Source of the DNA: Eubacterium sp.
GTDB taxonomy: Bacteria > Bacillota > Clostridia > Lachnospirales > Lachnospiraceae
DNA: 64,000 bases
Assembly (NCBI GenBank): GCA_024690665.1
Contig: JAILOU010000044.1
Coordinates: 1 to 64,000, forward strand
Direction: 5' to 3'
Shown here: piece by piece, positions 52,725 through 62,045 of the stretch
Layout of the letters: each line of letters opens with the position of its first letter
How positions within the stretch are numbered: position 1 is the first letter of the stretch
The notes under the pieces: generated by a model
Told to the model about the DNA's origin: nothing
The model's input: the letters and a program-made list of their open reading frames with translations, nothing else
Database searches by the model: none
Translations under genes and position numbers: made by a program

Positions 52725-55700
52725 ATGGAGAACAACGCATACGATAGTCTGACCGGATTGCCGAATATGAATTATTTTCTGGAACTGGCAGATGAAGGAA
52801 TGAAAGATATATTTGAATCGGGAAAGTATCCCGCGATGCTTTCCTTTAATTTGAATGGCCTTAAGATGTTCAATCAAAAGTATGGGATTGAAGAAGGGCA
52901 GAATCTGATTATTTCCTTTGGCAGGATTTTGGAAAAGTATTTTGAAAGAAAGTGTAGTTCAAGATTTGGAGAAGACCATTTTTATGCGTTTGCGGAAAGT
53001 ACCGGTGTAGAGTTTAGACTGTATCAGATATTTGATGATCTTAGAAATCTTAACAATGGAAGAAGCCTGCCGGTTCGTGTCGGAATCTATGTGCCGTCAG
53101 GATTTGGAGATGGGATCACGTCTGCAATGGCTTGCGACAGAGCCAGAACGGCCTGCGATATGGATCGCAAGACATATGAGTCAAAGTTTACCTATTTTAC
53201 AAAGCAGATGGAACAAGATGCCAAAGAACGCGACTATATCTTAAATAACCTGGATGAAGCAATAGAAAAAGGTTATATTAAAGCTTTCTATCAGCCAAAG
53301 ATTCGAGCGCTTGATGGAAAGTTGTGCGGTGCGGAAGTGCTTGCAAGATGGGATGATCCGGTCTATGGTTTTATGGCGCCTGCTTCTTTTATTCCAATCT
53401 TAGAAGACAGTAATCTGACTTATAAGTTAGATCAATATATTCTAGAACAACTATCCAAGGATTTAAAAAATGCCATGCAAGAGGGAAAACCGATTGTGCC
53501 GGTGGCAGTGAATCTGTCGCGAACAGATTTTGAAATGACCGACCCTTTGCAGGTTATGATGCGGATTGCCGCAGAGTCAGGGGTTCCTCGTAAGTTCTTT
53601 CGAATTGAGATTACGGAATCGACCGTTATGCAAGATCCGGGCGGGATGAAAGAGATTGTAGAGCGGTTTCAGCATGCCGGATTCGCGGTGGATATGGATG
53701 ACTTTGGAAGTGCATATAGTTCTCTTGCAATGCTTCGGGAATTTTCCTTTAATTCCATTAAGATTGATATGGGATTTTTACGAAACTTTAACACGCGAAG
53801 CAAGACAATCTTGCAGTCGATAGTCTGTATGTCTAAGAGTCTTGGGATGCATACGGTTGCAGAAGGCGTTGACAATGAAGAACAGTTTCAGTTCTTAAAG
53901 TCTATTGGATGCGAGATTATCCAGGGATATTATTTTGGAAAGCCGGCTCCGTTTGCCCGCTTCAACGAGGAGGTAATGGAGAAAGGAATTGCAACAGAGT
54001 CAGAATTAGAATGGGAATTCTATAACGAAATCGGTCTCGAAGATCTTGTGACGGATGAACCTATTGCATTGCAATACTTTGATGGAAATACATTTGAATT
54101 AGTGTTTTATAACGGACCATATAAGGAAATTGTTACGTTAAATGGTTATACCATGGAAAATGTGGTCGATCAGACACTCAATACCCAGCAAAAACCATTA
54201 AACAGACAATTTCGGGATATTTTAAGTCGTGCAATGCAAAGCAGCCGCGAAGAATCGCTGGCATTTGTCTCAAACGACCGCTATTACTTTGTACGTGTTA
54301 AGATGCTTGCATCTTACGAGCATGGCTGCATGTTTAAGGTAGTACTAAAGGATATAACCTTTGAAAAGGAAGTAGAAGCGAATCTGGATTCCAATAAAGG
54401 ACAGGCGTTTAGAATTCAAAGTGATGATAATTCAATCTGGAACTCTTTTGTTGATAATATTGATATCAAGATCTTTTGGAAAGACGATAAAAGACGGTTT
54501 TTGGGTGCCAGTAAGTCGTTTTTAGATTACTACGGAATTGAATCGTTATCAACAATCATTGGTAAGACCGATGAAGATATTGGCTGGAATACCAGAGAAG
54601 AGAAGTATAAAGCCGACGAATACCGTGTGTTAAACGGAGAAGCAATTCATAAATCAGTGGGCGAAACAATTGTCAATGGGATTGTACGCAAGATTCAGGC
54701 CACAAAGTTTCCAATCGAAAGAGGAGGAAGAGTTGTTGGTCTTATCGGATATTTTGTCGATATTGAAGCAGATTTAAACCGGTATCAGCACGATTCGCGA
54801 GTGATCTTTACCAACCAGTACAAGAATGCAACAACTCTGGATAATGCATTGTTGCCGGGAGAGTTGATGATAGAGATGAACCAGGATATTCCGGTTGGTT
54901 ATTCGATATTAAAGGCTGTTATGGAAGATGAGAAAATTGTGGATTTGCAGTATCTGTATGCCAATAAAAGGTTCTGCGATGCATTTGGACAAAAACAGCA
55001 GATGATTATCGGACAAAGATTTTCTGAGGTTTATGGAACCGGATGTGAACGATGGATTGAGCGGGCCGGGAAGGTGTTGCTTGAAAACAAGCAGCTTCGT
55101 AAAAGCGAATACGTAGAGAGATTAAATCACTGGGTGAACTTTATTATTGCTCCGACCAAGGTGCCGGGATACTGTGTGAATATCAGTGTATTCAACGATA
55201 GCGATGGTATTGAGCAGCAGGAAATGAGAAAAAATGCAACCAGAGATGATATCGTGATACGAATCGCGAAGATGATGAATGTGGATGCCGACTATGATAG
55301 TCTGATGAATCATGTTCTAAAGGAACTAAGCAGTGTGATTAGCGCGCAACGTCTTCAGATTATGGAGATACGAGATGGAATTGAAAAACATTTCTTTGAG
55401 TGGTGTGCAGAGTCAGTTACGCCTATGGAAAGGCTGACGCATCATATGTCGGAGGCAGAACGCAGGGCGTGGAGTAACGTGCTGCGTGAAGACGGTATTA
55501 TAGATATAGAGGATGTAGAAGAGTTAAGAGATACGGCGCAGATTCTCTATCAGCGATTAAGAAAATGGAATATTTATAATCTGTATGCGGTGCCATTTTA
55601 CAGTCGGGGAGAATTAACGGGATTCATCAGTGCGGCCAATTACGATCTGGACGGGGAAATTGACGTCAAGAGTCTGCTAGAGGCAATCTCGACCTTTATA

Positions 55701-56204
55701 GCAAATAAGATGTTTAGTTATCAGCTGCTTGCACAACTTGACCATGTCAGTCACTTTGATGCTTTGACCGGAGTTCAAAATCGTAATGCATATCTGGCAA
55801 CATGCAAGAAATTCGAAGAAATGCGGATACCGCTCGGTGTGATTTTTACCGATTTAAATGGATTAAAAGAGCGAAATGATAAATTCGGGCACAAACAGGG
55901 AGATATTTTCTTGATAGATGTTGCAAATATCTTATGTGACCTTTATGATGTTGAAAAGGTGTACCGCGTCGGGGGAGACGAATTCGTTGTGTTACTTCCC
56001 GGCAAGAGTGAGGTGGAATTTGCAAGGGATCGTGTGAAACTTGAGAATACTTTAGCCGAGAGTCCGCATGTAAGTTTATCACCTGGATTTGCCTGGACGG
56101 AAGATTCGGCCAAAATTGTGGAAACCATCAACGCCGCTGATAAAGCGATGTATGAATATAAGATGGACTATTATAAAAGTCATGAAAGAAGAAAGGAGCG
56201 TTAG
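52725..56204 (+). CDS. GGDEF-EAL-PAS-GAF-GGDEF cyclic-di-GMP signalling protein
   Basis: The 1159-residue soluble protein has, in order: an N-terminal GGDEF-like domain (about 5-165) whose active-site loop is RFGEDHF (80-86), so it is degenerate; an EAL phosphodiesterase domain (about 175-425) with E204 in AEVLARW, VNLS, EITES, DDFG, IKID, AEGVD and QGYYF, which looks active; sensory PAS-like segments (about 430-840, for example DNIDIKIFWKDDKRRFLGAS); a GAF-like region (about 850-1000); and a C-terminal GGDEF domain with intact GGDEF at 1083-1087. It could both make and break c-di-GMP. No membrane helix is seen. The chemoreceptor gene follows 32 bases later and is probably co-transcribed. Confidence 0.9.
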   Translation: MENNAYDSLTGLPNMNYFLELADEGMKDIFESGKYPAMLSFNLNGLKMFNQKYGIEEGQNLIISFGRILEKYFERKCSSRFGEDHFYAFAESTGVEFRLYQIFDDLRNLNNGRSLPVRVGIYVPSGFGDGITSAMACDRARTACDMDRKTYESKFTYFTKQMEQDAKERDYILNNLDEAIEKGYIKAFYQPKIRALDGKLCGAEVLARWDDPVYGFMAPASFIPILEDSNLTYKLDQYILEQLSKDLKNAMQEGKPIVPVAVNLSRTDFEMTDPLQVMMRIAAESGVPRKFFRIEITESTVMQDPGGMKEIVERFQHAGFAVDMDDFGSAYSSLAMLREFSFNSIKIDMGFLRNFNTRSKTILQSIVCMSKSLGMHTVAEGVDNEEQFQFLKSIGCEIIQGYYFGKPAPFARFNEEVMEKGIATESELEWEFYNEIGLEDLVTDEPIALQYFDGNTFELVFYNGPYKEIVTLNGYTMENVVDQTLNTQQKPLNRQFRDILSRAMQSSREESLAFVSNDRYYFVRVKMLASYEHGCMFKVVLKDITFEKEVEANLDSNKGQAFRIQSDDNSIWNSFVDNIDIKIFWKDDKRRFLGASKSFLDYYGIESLSTIIGKTDEDIGWNTREEKYKADEYRVLNGEAIHKSVGETIVNGIVRKIQATKFPIERGGRVVGLIGYFVDIEADLNRYQHDSRVIFTNQYKNATTLDNALLPGELMIEMNQDIPVGYSILKAVMEDEKIVDLQYLYANKRFCDAFGQKQQMIIGQRFSEVYGTGCERWIERAGKVLLENKQLRKSEYVERLNHWVNFIIAPTKVPGYCVNISVFNDSDGIEQQEMRKNATRDDIVIRIAKMMNVDADYDSLMNHVLKELSSVISAQRLQIMEIRDGIEKHFFEWCAESVTPMERLTHHMSEAERRAWSNVLREDGIIDIEDVEELRDTAQILYQRLRKWNIYNLYAVPFYSRGELTGFISAANYDLDGEIDVKSLLEAISTFIANKMFSYQLLAQLDHVSHFDALTGVQNRNAYLATCKKFEEMRIPLGVIFTDLNGLKERNDKFGHKQGDIFLIDVANILCDLYDVEKVYRVGGDEFVVLLPGKSEVEFARDRVKLENTLAESPHVSLSPGFAWTEDSAKIVETINAADKAMYEYKMDYYKSHERRKER

Positions 56205-56236
56205 GAAAAGACTATTGTTAACGAGAGGAGTAATTT

Positions 56237-57961
56237 ATGAAAAACAATAATAAGAAGAAAATGAGTATGTATGTTACGCTGTTGCTTTACGCATTAATTC
56301 CGATGCTTGCAGTATGTATCATCTTGGGCGTTACCACATCAATGAAAGCAAAGTCGGAAATTGAGACAATGATGCATAACTATATGTACTCAATGGCTCA
56401 GGCTGAGGGAGTTGCTTTATATGAGGAGGGGCAGCTTTCGAGCATGGACAAAGTGTTAGAGCAAGAGTTTTTGACAAGCTTTTGTGAAGATATCGCAATT
56501 GAAGATGTAGAATCTTCATACGCTTATGTGGCTAATGCTGATGCAACAATGTTATATCATCCAACTGCTGAAAAAATCGGCGAACAAGTGTCAAATGAGG
56601 TGGTGCTTGGAGTCTGTGCAGATATGAAAGAAGGAAAAACGATTGAAACAGATGTGGTCAGCTATGAATTCGACGGAGAAACAAAGTATGCAGCTTACTA
56701 TGTAGCGCCGGATTCTTCCTTTGTTATGGTAATCTCTGCGGATGAGAGCGATGTTATGGCCGGAGTAAAACATATGGTGATGGCAACGCTGATTATTGCA
56801 CTGATTGTGGTGGTCGCAGTTATTTTCTTTGCAATTATGATTGGACGAGTAATTTCCAGACCTCTGGTACAGGTATCAGAGGCAACCAAAGTACTTGCAA
56901 GCGGAGACCTTACGGTAAGCTACAATCATATTAATTCACATATTAAGGAAACCCGTGATATCGTGGATGCAAGTGTAACGCTTCGTAATGCACTTGGCGG
57001 CGCAATCGGAACCGTAACGAATTCAGAAAGTGCATTAGATCTTGCGGTTGTGGATGTTGATGAAAAGACAGCATTTAATGTAACCAGCGTTTCACAGATT
57101 TCAGAAGCTATTAATGAGGTTGCAGAGACATCACAATCTGTTGCGGAAAGCGCACAGACGATGGCGGAAAAGGCATTAGATCTTGGTTCTCATGTGGATC
57201 AGCTGAATGAAAATGTTAGCAGACTTAAGGATGCGGCCGATGAAATCGGTTCTGCGAACGAAGAGGCTGTTCATTACATGGAGACTGTTATGTCATCAAG
57301 TGATGAGTCTGTAAACGCAGTTGCAGATATTACGCAAAAGATTTCAGATACGAATGAAGCGGTTGAAACCATTTCCGCATGCGTACAGATGATTGAGGAT
57401 ATTACAAGTCAGACCAATCTGTTGTCGCTTAATGCGTCAATTGAGGCTGCAAGAGCCGGAGAAGCCGGAAGAGGATTTGCCGTGGTTGCAGAAGAAATCA
57501 GACAGCTGGCCGATCAGTCCGGAGAATCTGCTAAGGAAATCAGAACCATTGTAGAGCGTGTTACACAGCTGTCCGGACAAACGGTGGATGTGGCAAGTCA
57601 GGTGGCAGAGATTATTGCAAAAGAGCAAGAATATATCTCACAGACACAAGAGAAATTCACGGTGCTTTCGCAGTCGGTTGAAGTCAGCACGCACGAAATC
57701 GAAGAAATTTCACAGATGGCTTCCGGATTAAATCAGATTAAGGATGAACTTACGAATTCAACCAGTGATCTTGGTGCAATTTCTGAAGAACTTGGAGCAA
57801 GTGCCGAGGAAGTTAGTGCTTCTTGTCAGACCGTTGCAGAGGCTTGTACCGATACACAGGCCAGAACGGAAGAGATGAGAGCAGTTAATGAAGGGCTTGT
57901 AGAAGCTGTAAACTTCTTTAAATTAGATGAACAAGCAGAAATAGAAGAAGACGAGATTTGA
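56237..57961 (+). CDS. Methyl-accepting chemotaxis protein
   Basis: This is a transmembrane chemoreceptor of 574 residues. It has a first membrane helix (about 14-34), a small extracellular Cache-like sensor (about 35-175, with [15 protein letters not shown] and [20 protein letters not shown]), a second helix (about 178-202), a HAMP domain and a long cytoplasmic coiled coil whose hairpin tip is [20 protein letters not shown]. The single-Cache layout is that of small-ligand sensors. It has the ribosome binding site GAGGAG and sits behind the c-di-GMP protein, a pairing that would let chemotaxis and c-di-GMP signalling be co-expressed. The ligand is unknown. Confidence 0.95.
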   Translation: MKNNNKKKMSMYVTLLLYALIPMLAVCIILGVTTSMKAKSEIETMMHNYMYSMAQAEGVALYEEGQLSSMDKVLEQEFLTSFCEDIAIEDVESSYAYVANADATMLYHPTAEKIGEQVSNEVVLGVCADMKEGKTIETDVVSYEFDGETKYAAYYVAPDSSFVMVISADESDVMAGVKHMVMATLIIALIVVVAVIFFAIMIGRVISRPLVQVSEATKVLASGDLTVSYNHINSHIKETRDIVDASVTLRNALGGAIGTVTNSESALDLAVVDVDEKTAFNVTSVSQISEAINEVAETSQSVAESAQTMAEKALDLGSHVDQLNENVSRLKDAADEIGSANEEAVHYMETVMSSSDESVNAVADITQKISDTNEAVETISACVQMIEDITSQTNLLSLNASIEAARAGEAGRGFAVVAEEIRQLADQSGESAKEIRTIVERVTQLSGQTVDVASQVAEIIAKEQEYISQTQEKFTVLSQSVEVSTHEIEEISQMASGLNQIKDELTNSTSDLGAISEELGASAEEVSASCQTVAEACTDTQARTEEMRAVNEGLVEAVNFFKLDEQAEIEEDEI

Positions 57962-57977
57962 GTCTGATATATAAGAA

Positions 57978-58010
57978 AGTAGCAGTCGTTTAATGACTGC
58001 TACTTTTTTT
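57978..58010. terminator. Bidirectional terminator between chemoreceptor and MFS genes
   Basis: AGTAGCAGTC pairs with GACTGCTACT and is followed by a T-run on the plus strand; on the minus strand the stem is followed by TTCTTATATAT. It overlaps the last codons of the convergent MFS gene. Confidence 0.85.
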
Positions 58011-59378
58011 TAGCGCACAGATAATGCTAATTACGCTTACAATGGCAAGCACTATTAGTAAGATGAATCCATGAGCGGTTCCGGTAATCGTGCCTAAGGT
58101 CATATCCATGGTGGCCTGAGAGGCGGCAACAATGGATGAGATAATGGAGGTTCCAATTGCACCAAACAGCTGCGTGGCGGTATTGTAAACAGCATTTCCG
58201 TCTGCATTAAGCTGAGGCGCCAGTGCGTTAATGCCGTGGGTCATCGAGTTGCCGATGACCATGCACTGTCCAAATGCGAATACCAGATAGACACCAATCA
58301 AAACCGGAACGGATGCATGCCGGACGACAATAAAGAAGATAATCTGAGCGGCAACGACAACAAGTGAGCCAAGCGTCAGCGGCAGGCGCGCTCCGACCCG
58401 GTCATAAATCTTGCCACTGATTGGAGAAAGCAGCATGGTTAAGATGGAACCCGGAAGCATAATCAGTCCGGCAACCAGAGCGCTTTGTCCGATGGCAAGC
58501 TGCGTAAAGTTCGGAATCAGGTAGCTGACACTTAAAATCATAAAGAACGTAAGCGAATACGCTCCAAGTGAAAAGGTAAAGGTCTTATTGCGAAAGACTT
58601 TTAGATTAATCAGTGCATGTTTGGTCTTCTTTGATTTTTTGATAAAAAAGAGCATGCATACAACGGCAACTGCAATTAAGCTAAGGCATGGTACGCTGAT
58701 CCAGCCATAACTACCGGCCATACTGCAGCCAATGATGAGGGTGGCAAATGCACCGGCCAGCAGCAGGTAACCACCGATGTCAAAGGATGGTTTTGACAGT
58801 TCAGAGGATTGTCGGATGGCAAAGAGCCCTGCAATTAAGGAAAATACTAAAAATGGCAGAAGCACCAAAAAGATGGTTCTCCAACCATAAGTTTCCACCA
58901 TAAGACCGCCAACGGTTGGACCGATGGCAGGGGCAACGCCTGTAATCATCATTCCAACGCCCATCATCATCCCCATCTTCTCGTGCGGAGTCTGTTGCAA
59001 AATGATGTTGTACATAAGGGGCAGTGCAAGTCCGGTGCCAACGCCCTGGATTAATCGTCCTCCCAGCAGCAGGGCAAAGGTCGGAGCTACGGCAGCCAGC
59101 AGGGTGCCCGCAATAAATAAGATGATGGCGGCTAAAAAGAGAGTCTTCATCTTACATTTCTTATTAAAGAAGGAAGAGGTCGGAACGATAATGGCAAGTA
59201 CAAGCAGATAGCCGGTGGTAATCCACTGTACGGTAGAAGTTCCAATCTGAAATTCTTCCATTAAAGTTGGAAATGTCACGTTCATGGCGGTTTCAACTAA
59301 AACGCCGCAAAATGACATCAGTCCTGTTGCAACAATGGCAAGGATAAGTCTTGCATCTAATCTTCTTTCAAATTCCAT
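57990..59378 (-). CDS. MFS multidrug efflux transporter (DHA2/EmrB type)
   Basis: The 462-residue membrane protein has about 14 hydrophobic segments and the DHA2 drug:H+ antiporter layout: FPTLMEEFQIGTSTVQWITTGYLLVLAIIVPTSSF near the N-terminus, GGRLIQGVGTGLALPLMYNII (motif A/B-like) and GVAPAIGPTVGGLMVETYGWRTIF (motif C). It exports drugs or toxic metabolites. It starts seven bases after AGGAG and overlaps the end of the marR gene by 22 bases, so both are one operon controlled by the repressor. The substrate is unknown. Confidence 0.93.
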   Translation of the reverse strand: MEFERRLDARLILAIVATGLMSFCGVLVETAMNVTFPTLMEEFQIGTSTVQWITTGYLLVLAIIVPTSSFFNKKCKMKTLFLAAIILFIAGTLLAAVAPTFALLLGGRLIQGVGTGLALPLMYNIILQQTPHEKMGMMMGVGMMITGVAPAIGPTVGGLMVETYGWRTIFLVLLPFLVFSLIAGLFAIRQSSELSKPSFDIGGYLLLAGAFATLIIGCSMAGSYGWISVPCLSLIAVAVVCMLFFIKKSKKTKHALINLKVFRNKTFTFSLGAYSLTFFMILSVSYLIPNFTQLAIGQSALVAGLIMLPGSILTMLLSPISGKIYDRVGARLPLTLGSLVVVAAQIIFFIVVRHASVPVLIGVYLVFAFGQCMVIGNSMTHGINALAPQLNADGNAVYNTATQLFGAIGTSIISSIVAASQATMDMTLGTITGTAHGFILLIVLAIVSVISIICALKKSSSH

Positions 59379-59827
59379 GTTTTTTCTCCTAATCCTGACT
59401 GTTCTAATGTCTGATATACCTCAATCAGTGAGGCTGAGGCATCTAATAATCTGCGATCGGTAAAGTCACGCAAGATGGAAGCCATCTCACGGTAATAGTC
59501 TTCGACATAGACCTGGTAGTATTTCGCGCCAAGGTCGGTCAGCTCCAGTGTGAAGATGCGCCGGTCGGTCTTAGACTGTTCTTTATTTACGAGATTTAGA
59601 GATTCAAGTTCGCCAATCAGCCGGGTAATGCTTGGACGTGTGACATGCATGGTATCGGCAATGTCACTGATCTTCACCTGTTCGCAATCTTGTTGCAGAT
59701 CGTGAATTGTTCCAAGGATGCGAATCTGCCTTGGGGAAATTTCCTTTGGAAGATCCGGAAGGAAACTTAAAATCTTGCGAGCGTAAGTGCAGGCATCGAT
59801 TAATGTCTTTAAAGTATCTTGTTTCAT
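59357..59827 (-). CDS. MarR family transcriptional regulator
   Basis: The 156-residue protein has the MarR winged helix-turn-helix: SPRQIRILGTIHDL, VKISDIADTMHVTRPSITRLIGELESLNLVNKEQSKTDRRIFTLELTDLGAKYYQ, in which the recognition helix and the D-R-R wing are clear. MarR repressors lose DNA binding when they bind small phenolic or toxic ligands. The gene lies before the MFS exporter in the same operon. A perfect inverted repeat (59858-59878) overlaps the -10 box of its promoter, so autorepression is likely. Confidence 0.94.
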   Translation of the reverse strand: MKQDTLKTLIDACTYARKILSFLPDLPKEISPRQIRILGTIHDLQQDCEQVKISDIADTMHVTRPSITRLIGELESLNLVNKEQSKTDRRIFTLELTDLGAKYYQVYVEDYYREMASILRDFTDRRLLDASASLIEVYQTLEQSGLGEKTWNLKED

Positions 59828-59857
59828 AGGTATAATCCTTTACAAAAATTATCTTTA

Positions 59858-59902
59858 ATAATTACCTTGGGTAATTATATGATGTAATCTATAAAATGTC
59901 AA
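59858..59902 (-). promoter_or_regulatory. marR-MFS promoter with MarR operator
   Basis: On the minus strand TTGACA (59902-59897), a 17-base spacer and TATAAT (59879-59874) form a perfect consensus promoter. ATAATTACC (59858-59866), TTG and GGTAATTAT (59870-59878) form a perfect inverted repeat that covers the -10 box and start site, the expected place for MarR repression. Confidence 0.88.
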
Positions 59903-59913
59903 CAGGAATTATA

Positions 59914-59987
59914 ATGCGTTGCAAAAATGCAAGGAAGGTGATAATTTGCAAGCGCATATTTGAGAAAAGTATGTCCTATTCCTGCAA
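59914..59987 (+). promoter_or_regulatory. Upstream activator site cluster (TTGCA repeats)
   Basis: TTGCA-N4-TGCAA lies at 59919-59932, and further half-sites are TTGCA at 59946-59950 and TGCAA at 59983-59987. In addition ATGCGTTGCAAA (59914-59925) is nearly the reverse complement of TTTGCAAGCGCAT (59945-59957). The cluster is 30-100 bases upstream of a sigma-54 promoter, as expected for enhancer-binding protein sites. Confidence 0.65.
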
Positions 59988-60014
59988 CAGCGCGAGAAAA
60001 AGGAAAAGAAAAAC

Positions 60015-60030
60015 TGGCACGGGACTTGCT
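60015..60030 (+). promoter_or_regulatory. Sigma-54 (RpoN) promoter
   Basis: TGGCAC (60015-60020), five bases and TTGCT (60026-60030) match the -24/-12 consensus TGGCAC-N5-TTGC(A/T) exactly. The predicted start is near 60042, about 40 bases before the first gene. Confidence 0.9.
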
Positions 60031-60082
60031 GTATAAAATAGAGAAAGTATTATTCTAAAACACGAACAGGAGGAGAAATATT

Positions 60083-60967
60083 ATGCGTTTTGAAAATACT
60101 ATGGAATGGCATAAAGCCTATGATGCAAGTATCTTTGATATGTTTAAGGGTGGCTCGTTTGAGCTGCTTGATCTATCAAATCCGTTTGGCCGCGGCAATC
60201 CACTATGGCCATCAAATGGGGATTTTCATATTGACCGTGTGCAGCATATGCCGATGCATTACAGATTGCTTCAGACATTTAATGATTTCCACATGCACAA
60301 TTCAACACATGCGGATTCGCCATCACATGTAATTCCGGAAAGTCCATATACACATGAACTTCCATTGGAAAACTATATGGGCGAGGCGGTATGTCTTGAT
60401 ATTCCGAAAGGAAAGTGGGAACTCATTACCGTAGAGGATATTGAAAATGCGGCTAAGAAGGTAGAAGGCGGCATCAAAGAAGGTGACTGGGTATTATTAA
60501 ATACCGGTACACATAGACGATGGGGCGAGAACGATGATTACTTCGGATATAGCCCGGGACTTTCCATTGAAGGTGCGAACTGGTTTGTAGAACATCATGT
60601 AAAGGGTGTTGGATTTGATATGCAGGCGATTGATCATATTCTGTATACATACGCAGCTGAGCATGGTCCTGGACCATATGTTCCACGAATTGTAGAAGAG
60701 TATGAAAAAGAATTTGGACATCCTGCAATCGAGGATTTCCCGGAATGGGAGCCTTGCCACGATATTTTGCTTCGTAACAATGTTATGGGAATCGAGAATC
60801 TGGGCGGGGATCTTGACAAGGTAACCAATCAGAGATTTTTATTCGTAGCATTTCCACTTCGCTGGTACATGGGCGATGGAACGATTGTAAGAGCTGTTGC
60901 GATTGTACCTTCTGATCGAATTGACAGAAGCGTGCCTGATAAAGAATATCCATACGGCGTATTTTAA
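60083..60967 (+). CDS. Cyclase/kynurenine-formamidase-like metal-dependent hydrolase
   Basis: The 294-residue protein fits the cyclase family (kynurenine formamidase, isatin hydrolase and relatives), which uses Mn or Zn to hydrolyse amide or lactam bonds. The metal motif is HMHNSTHADSPSHV (about 73-86), a variant of HxGTHxDxPxH in which Gly is replaced by Ser. GDWVLLNTGTHRRWGEND and KGVGFDMQAIDH are further family segments. The ribosome binding site AGGAGGAG is strong. It is the first gene after the sigma-54 promoter and precedes a metal transporter. It lacks a signal peptide. The substrate is unknown. Confidence 0.87.
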   Translation: MRFENTMEWHKAYDASIFDMFKGGSFELLDLSNPFGRGNPLWPSNGDFHIDRVQHMPMHYRLLQTFNDFHMHNSTHADSPSHVIPESPYTHELPLENYMGEAVCLDIPKGKWELITVEDIENAAKKVEGGIKEGDWVLLNTGTHRRWGENDDYFGYSPGLSIEGANWFVEHHVKGVGFDMQAIDHILYTYAAEHGPGPYVPRIVEEYEKEFGHPAIEDFPEWEPCHDILLRNNVMGIENLGGDLDKVTNQRFLFVAFPLRWYMGDGTIVRAVAIVPSDRIDRSVPDKEYPYGVF

Positions 60968-61028
60968 TTCAATCGATTCAAAAGACTTGTAAGCGAGTCG
61001 TGACTATGAGGGATAAAGGAGAAGAAAT

Positions 61029-62045
61029 ATGCATATACCAGAAAACTATTTGAGTCCGGCCACATGTGCCGTTATGACCGCGGCTATGGTTCCGATTTGG
61101 ACAAATGCGGTCAGAAAAGTAAAGACAGAAGTGACGAAATCCAAGATGCCTCTGCTGGGAGTTGGTGCAGCATTTTCCTTTGTGGGAATGATGTTTAATG
61201 TACCGATGCCGGGAGGAACAACCGGTCATGCGGTTGGTGGAACCTTAATTGCCTTGATGTTAGGGCCGAATGCAGCCTGCATTGCAGTTACCATTGCGCT
61301 GTTGATTCAGGCGTTGCTCTTTGGAGATGGTGGAATACTGGCATTTGGAGCTAATTGTTTTAATATGGCTTTCATACTGCCGTATCTGGGATACGCGATT
61401 TATCGGTTACTCAGTAAGAGAATACAAAGTGAAAAGGGCAAATACGTTGCAGCGGGAATCGGTGCATATGCGGGAATTAACGCAGCTGCGCTGTGTGCTG
61501 CAATCGAGTTTGGAATTCAGCCGCTCTTATTTACAAATGAACAAGGACAGGCGCTTTACTGTCCATATGATTTGTCGATTTCCATTCCGGCAATGCTCGG
61601 TGGTCACCTGACAGTTTTTGGAATCGTGGAAATTATCTTCACGGTAGCAATCTTTGCTTTTGTAAAGAAGATGGCGCCGGATGTATTCCAAAAAAAGGAA
61701 AGCAAGAAGTTGAATGCAAGACCGATGTTTGTTTTGCTTGCAGCTCTTGTGGTAGCGGTACCGATTGGTCTTCTTGCACAGGGAACCGCATGGGGCGAAT
61801 GGGGCGCTGACGAGATTGCGCAAACAATTTCTAATGGTGTCGCACTTGGTTATACGCCGTCGGGATTGGCAGAAGGATTTGCACTGTCCAATCTGTTCCC
61901 GGATTATACAATGGCGGGAATCCCCGATGTGGTGGCCTATATCCTGTCAGCAGTTATCGGTGTGGCGATTACTGTGATTTTATTTAAGCTGATTTCAAGT
62001 CGTATGAAACAAAAAGTAGAGTTTTCAGAGGAAAATATTGTATGA
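61029..62045 (+). CDS. cbiM: CbiM/NikM-type cobalt/nickel ECF transporter S component, fused
   Basis: This is the substrate-binding membrane subunit of an ECF-type transition-metal importer. The N-terminus MHIPENYLSP corresponds to the family MHIPDG(F/Y)LSP, where Met1 and His2 bind the metal; the DG pair is EN here. GGTTGHAVGGTL carries a further conserved His near residue 67. After about seven membrane helices a C-terminal part (about 250-338: ALGYTPSGLAEGF, a final helix) resembles the NikN/CbiN-type accessory subunit fused in one chain, which explains why no separate cbiN is present. Ni2+ and Co2+ cannot be told apart by reading. It overlaps cbiQ by four bases. Confidence 0.88.
   Translation: MHIPENYLSPATCAVMTAAMVPIWTNAVRKVKTEVTKSKMPLLGVGAAFSFVGMMFNVPMPGGTTGHAVGGTLIALMLGPNAACIAVTIALLIQALLFGDGGILAFGANCFNMAFILPYLGYAIYRLLSKRIQSEKGKYVAAGIGAYAGINAAALCAAIEFGIQPLLFTNEQGQALYCPYDLSISIPAMLGGHLTVFGIVEIIFTVAIFAFVKKMAPDVFQKKESKKLNARPMFVLLAALVVAVPIGLLAQGTAWGEWGADEIAQTISNGVALGYTPSGLAEGFALSNLFPDYTMAGIPDVVAYILSAVIGVAITVILFKLISSRMKQKVEFSEENIV

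Noticed and set aside
60968-61028. Possible cobalamin or Ni/Co riboswitch before cbiM
   Set aside because: The 61-base gap and the 40-base leader after the sigma-54 promoter are too short and show no riboswitch core.
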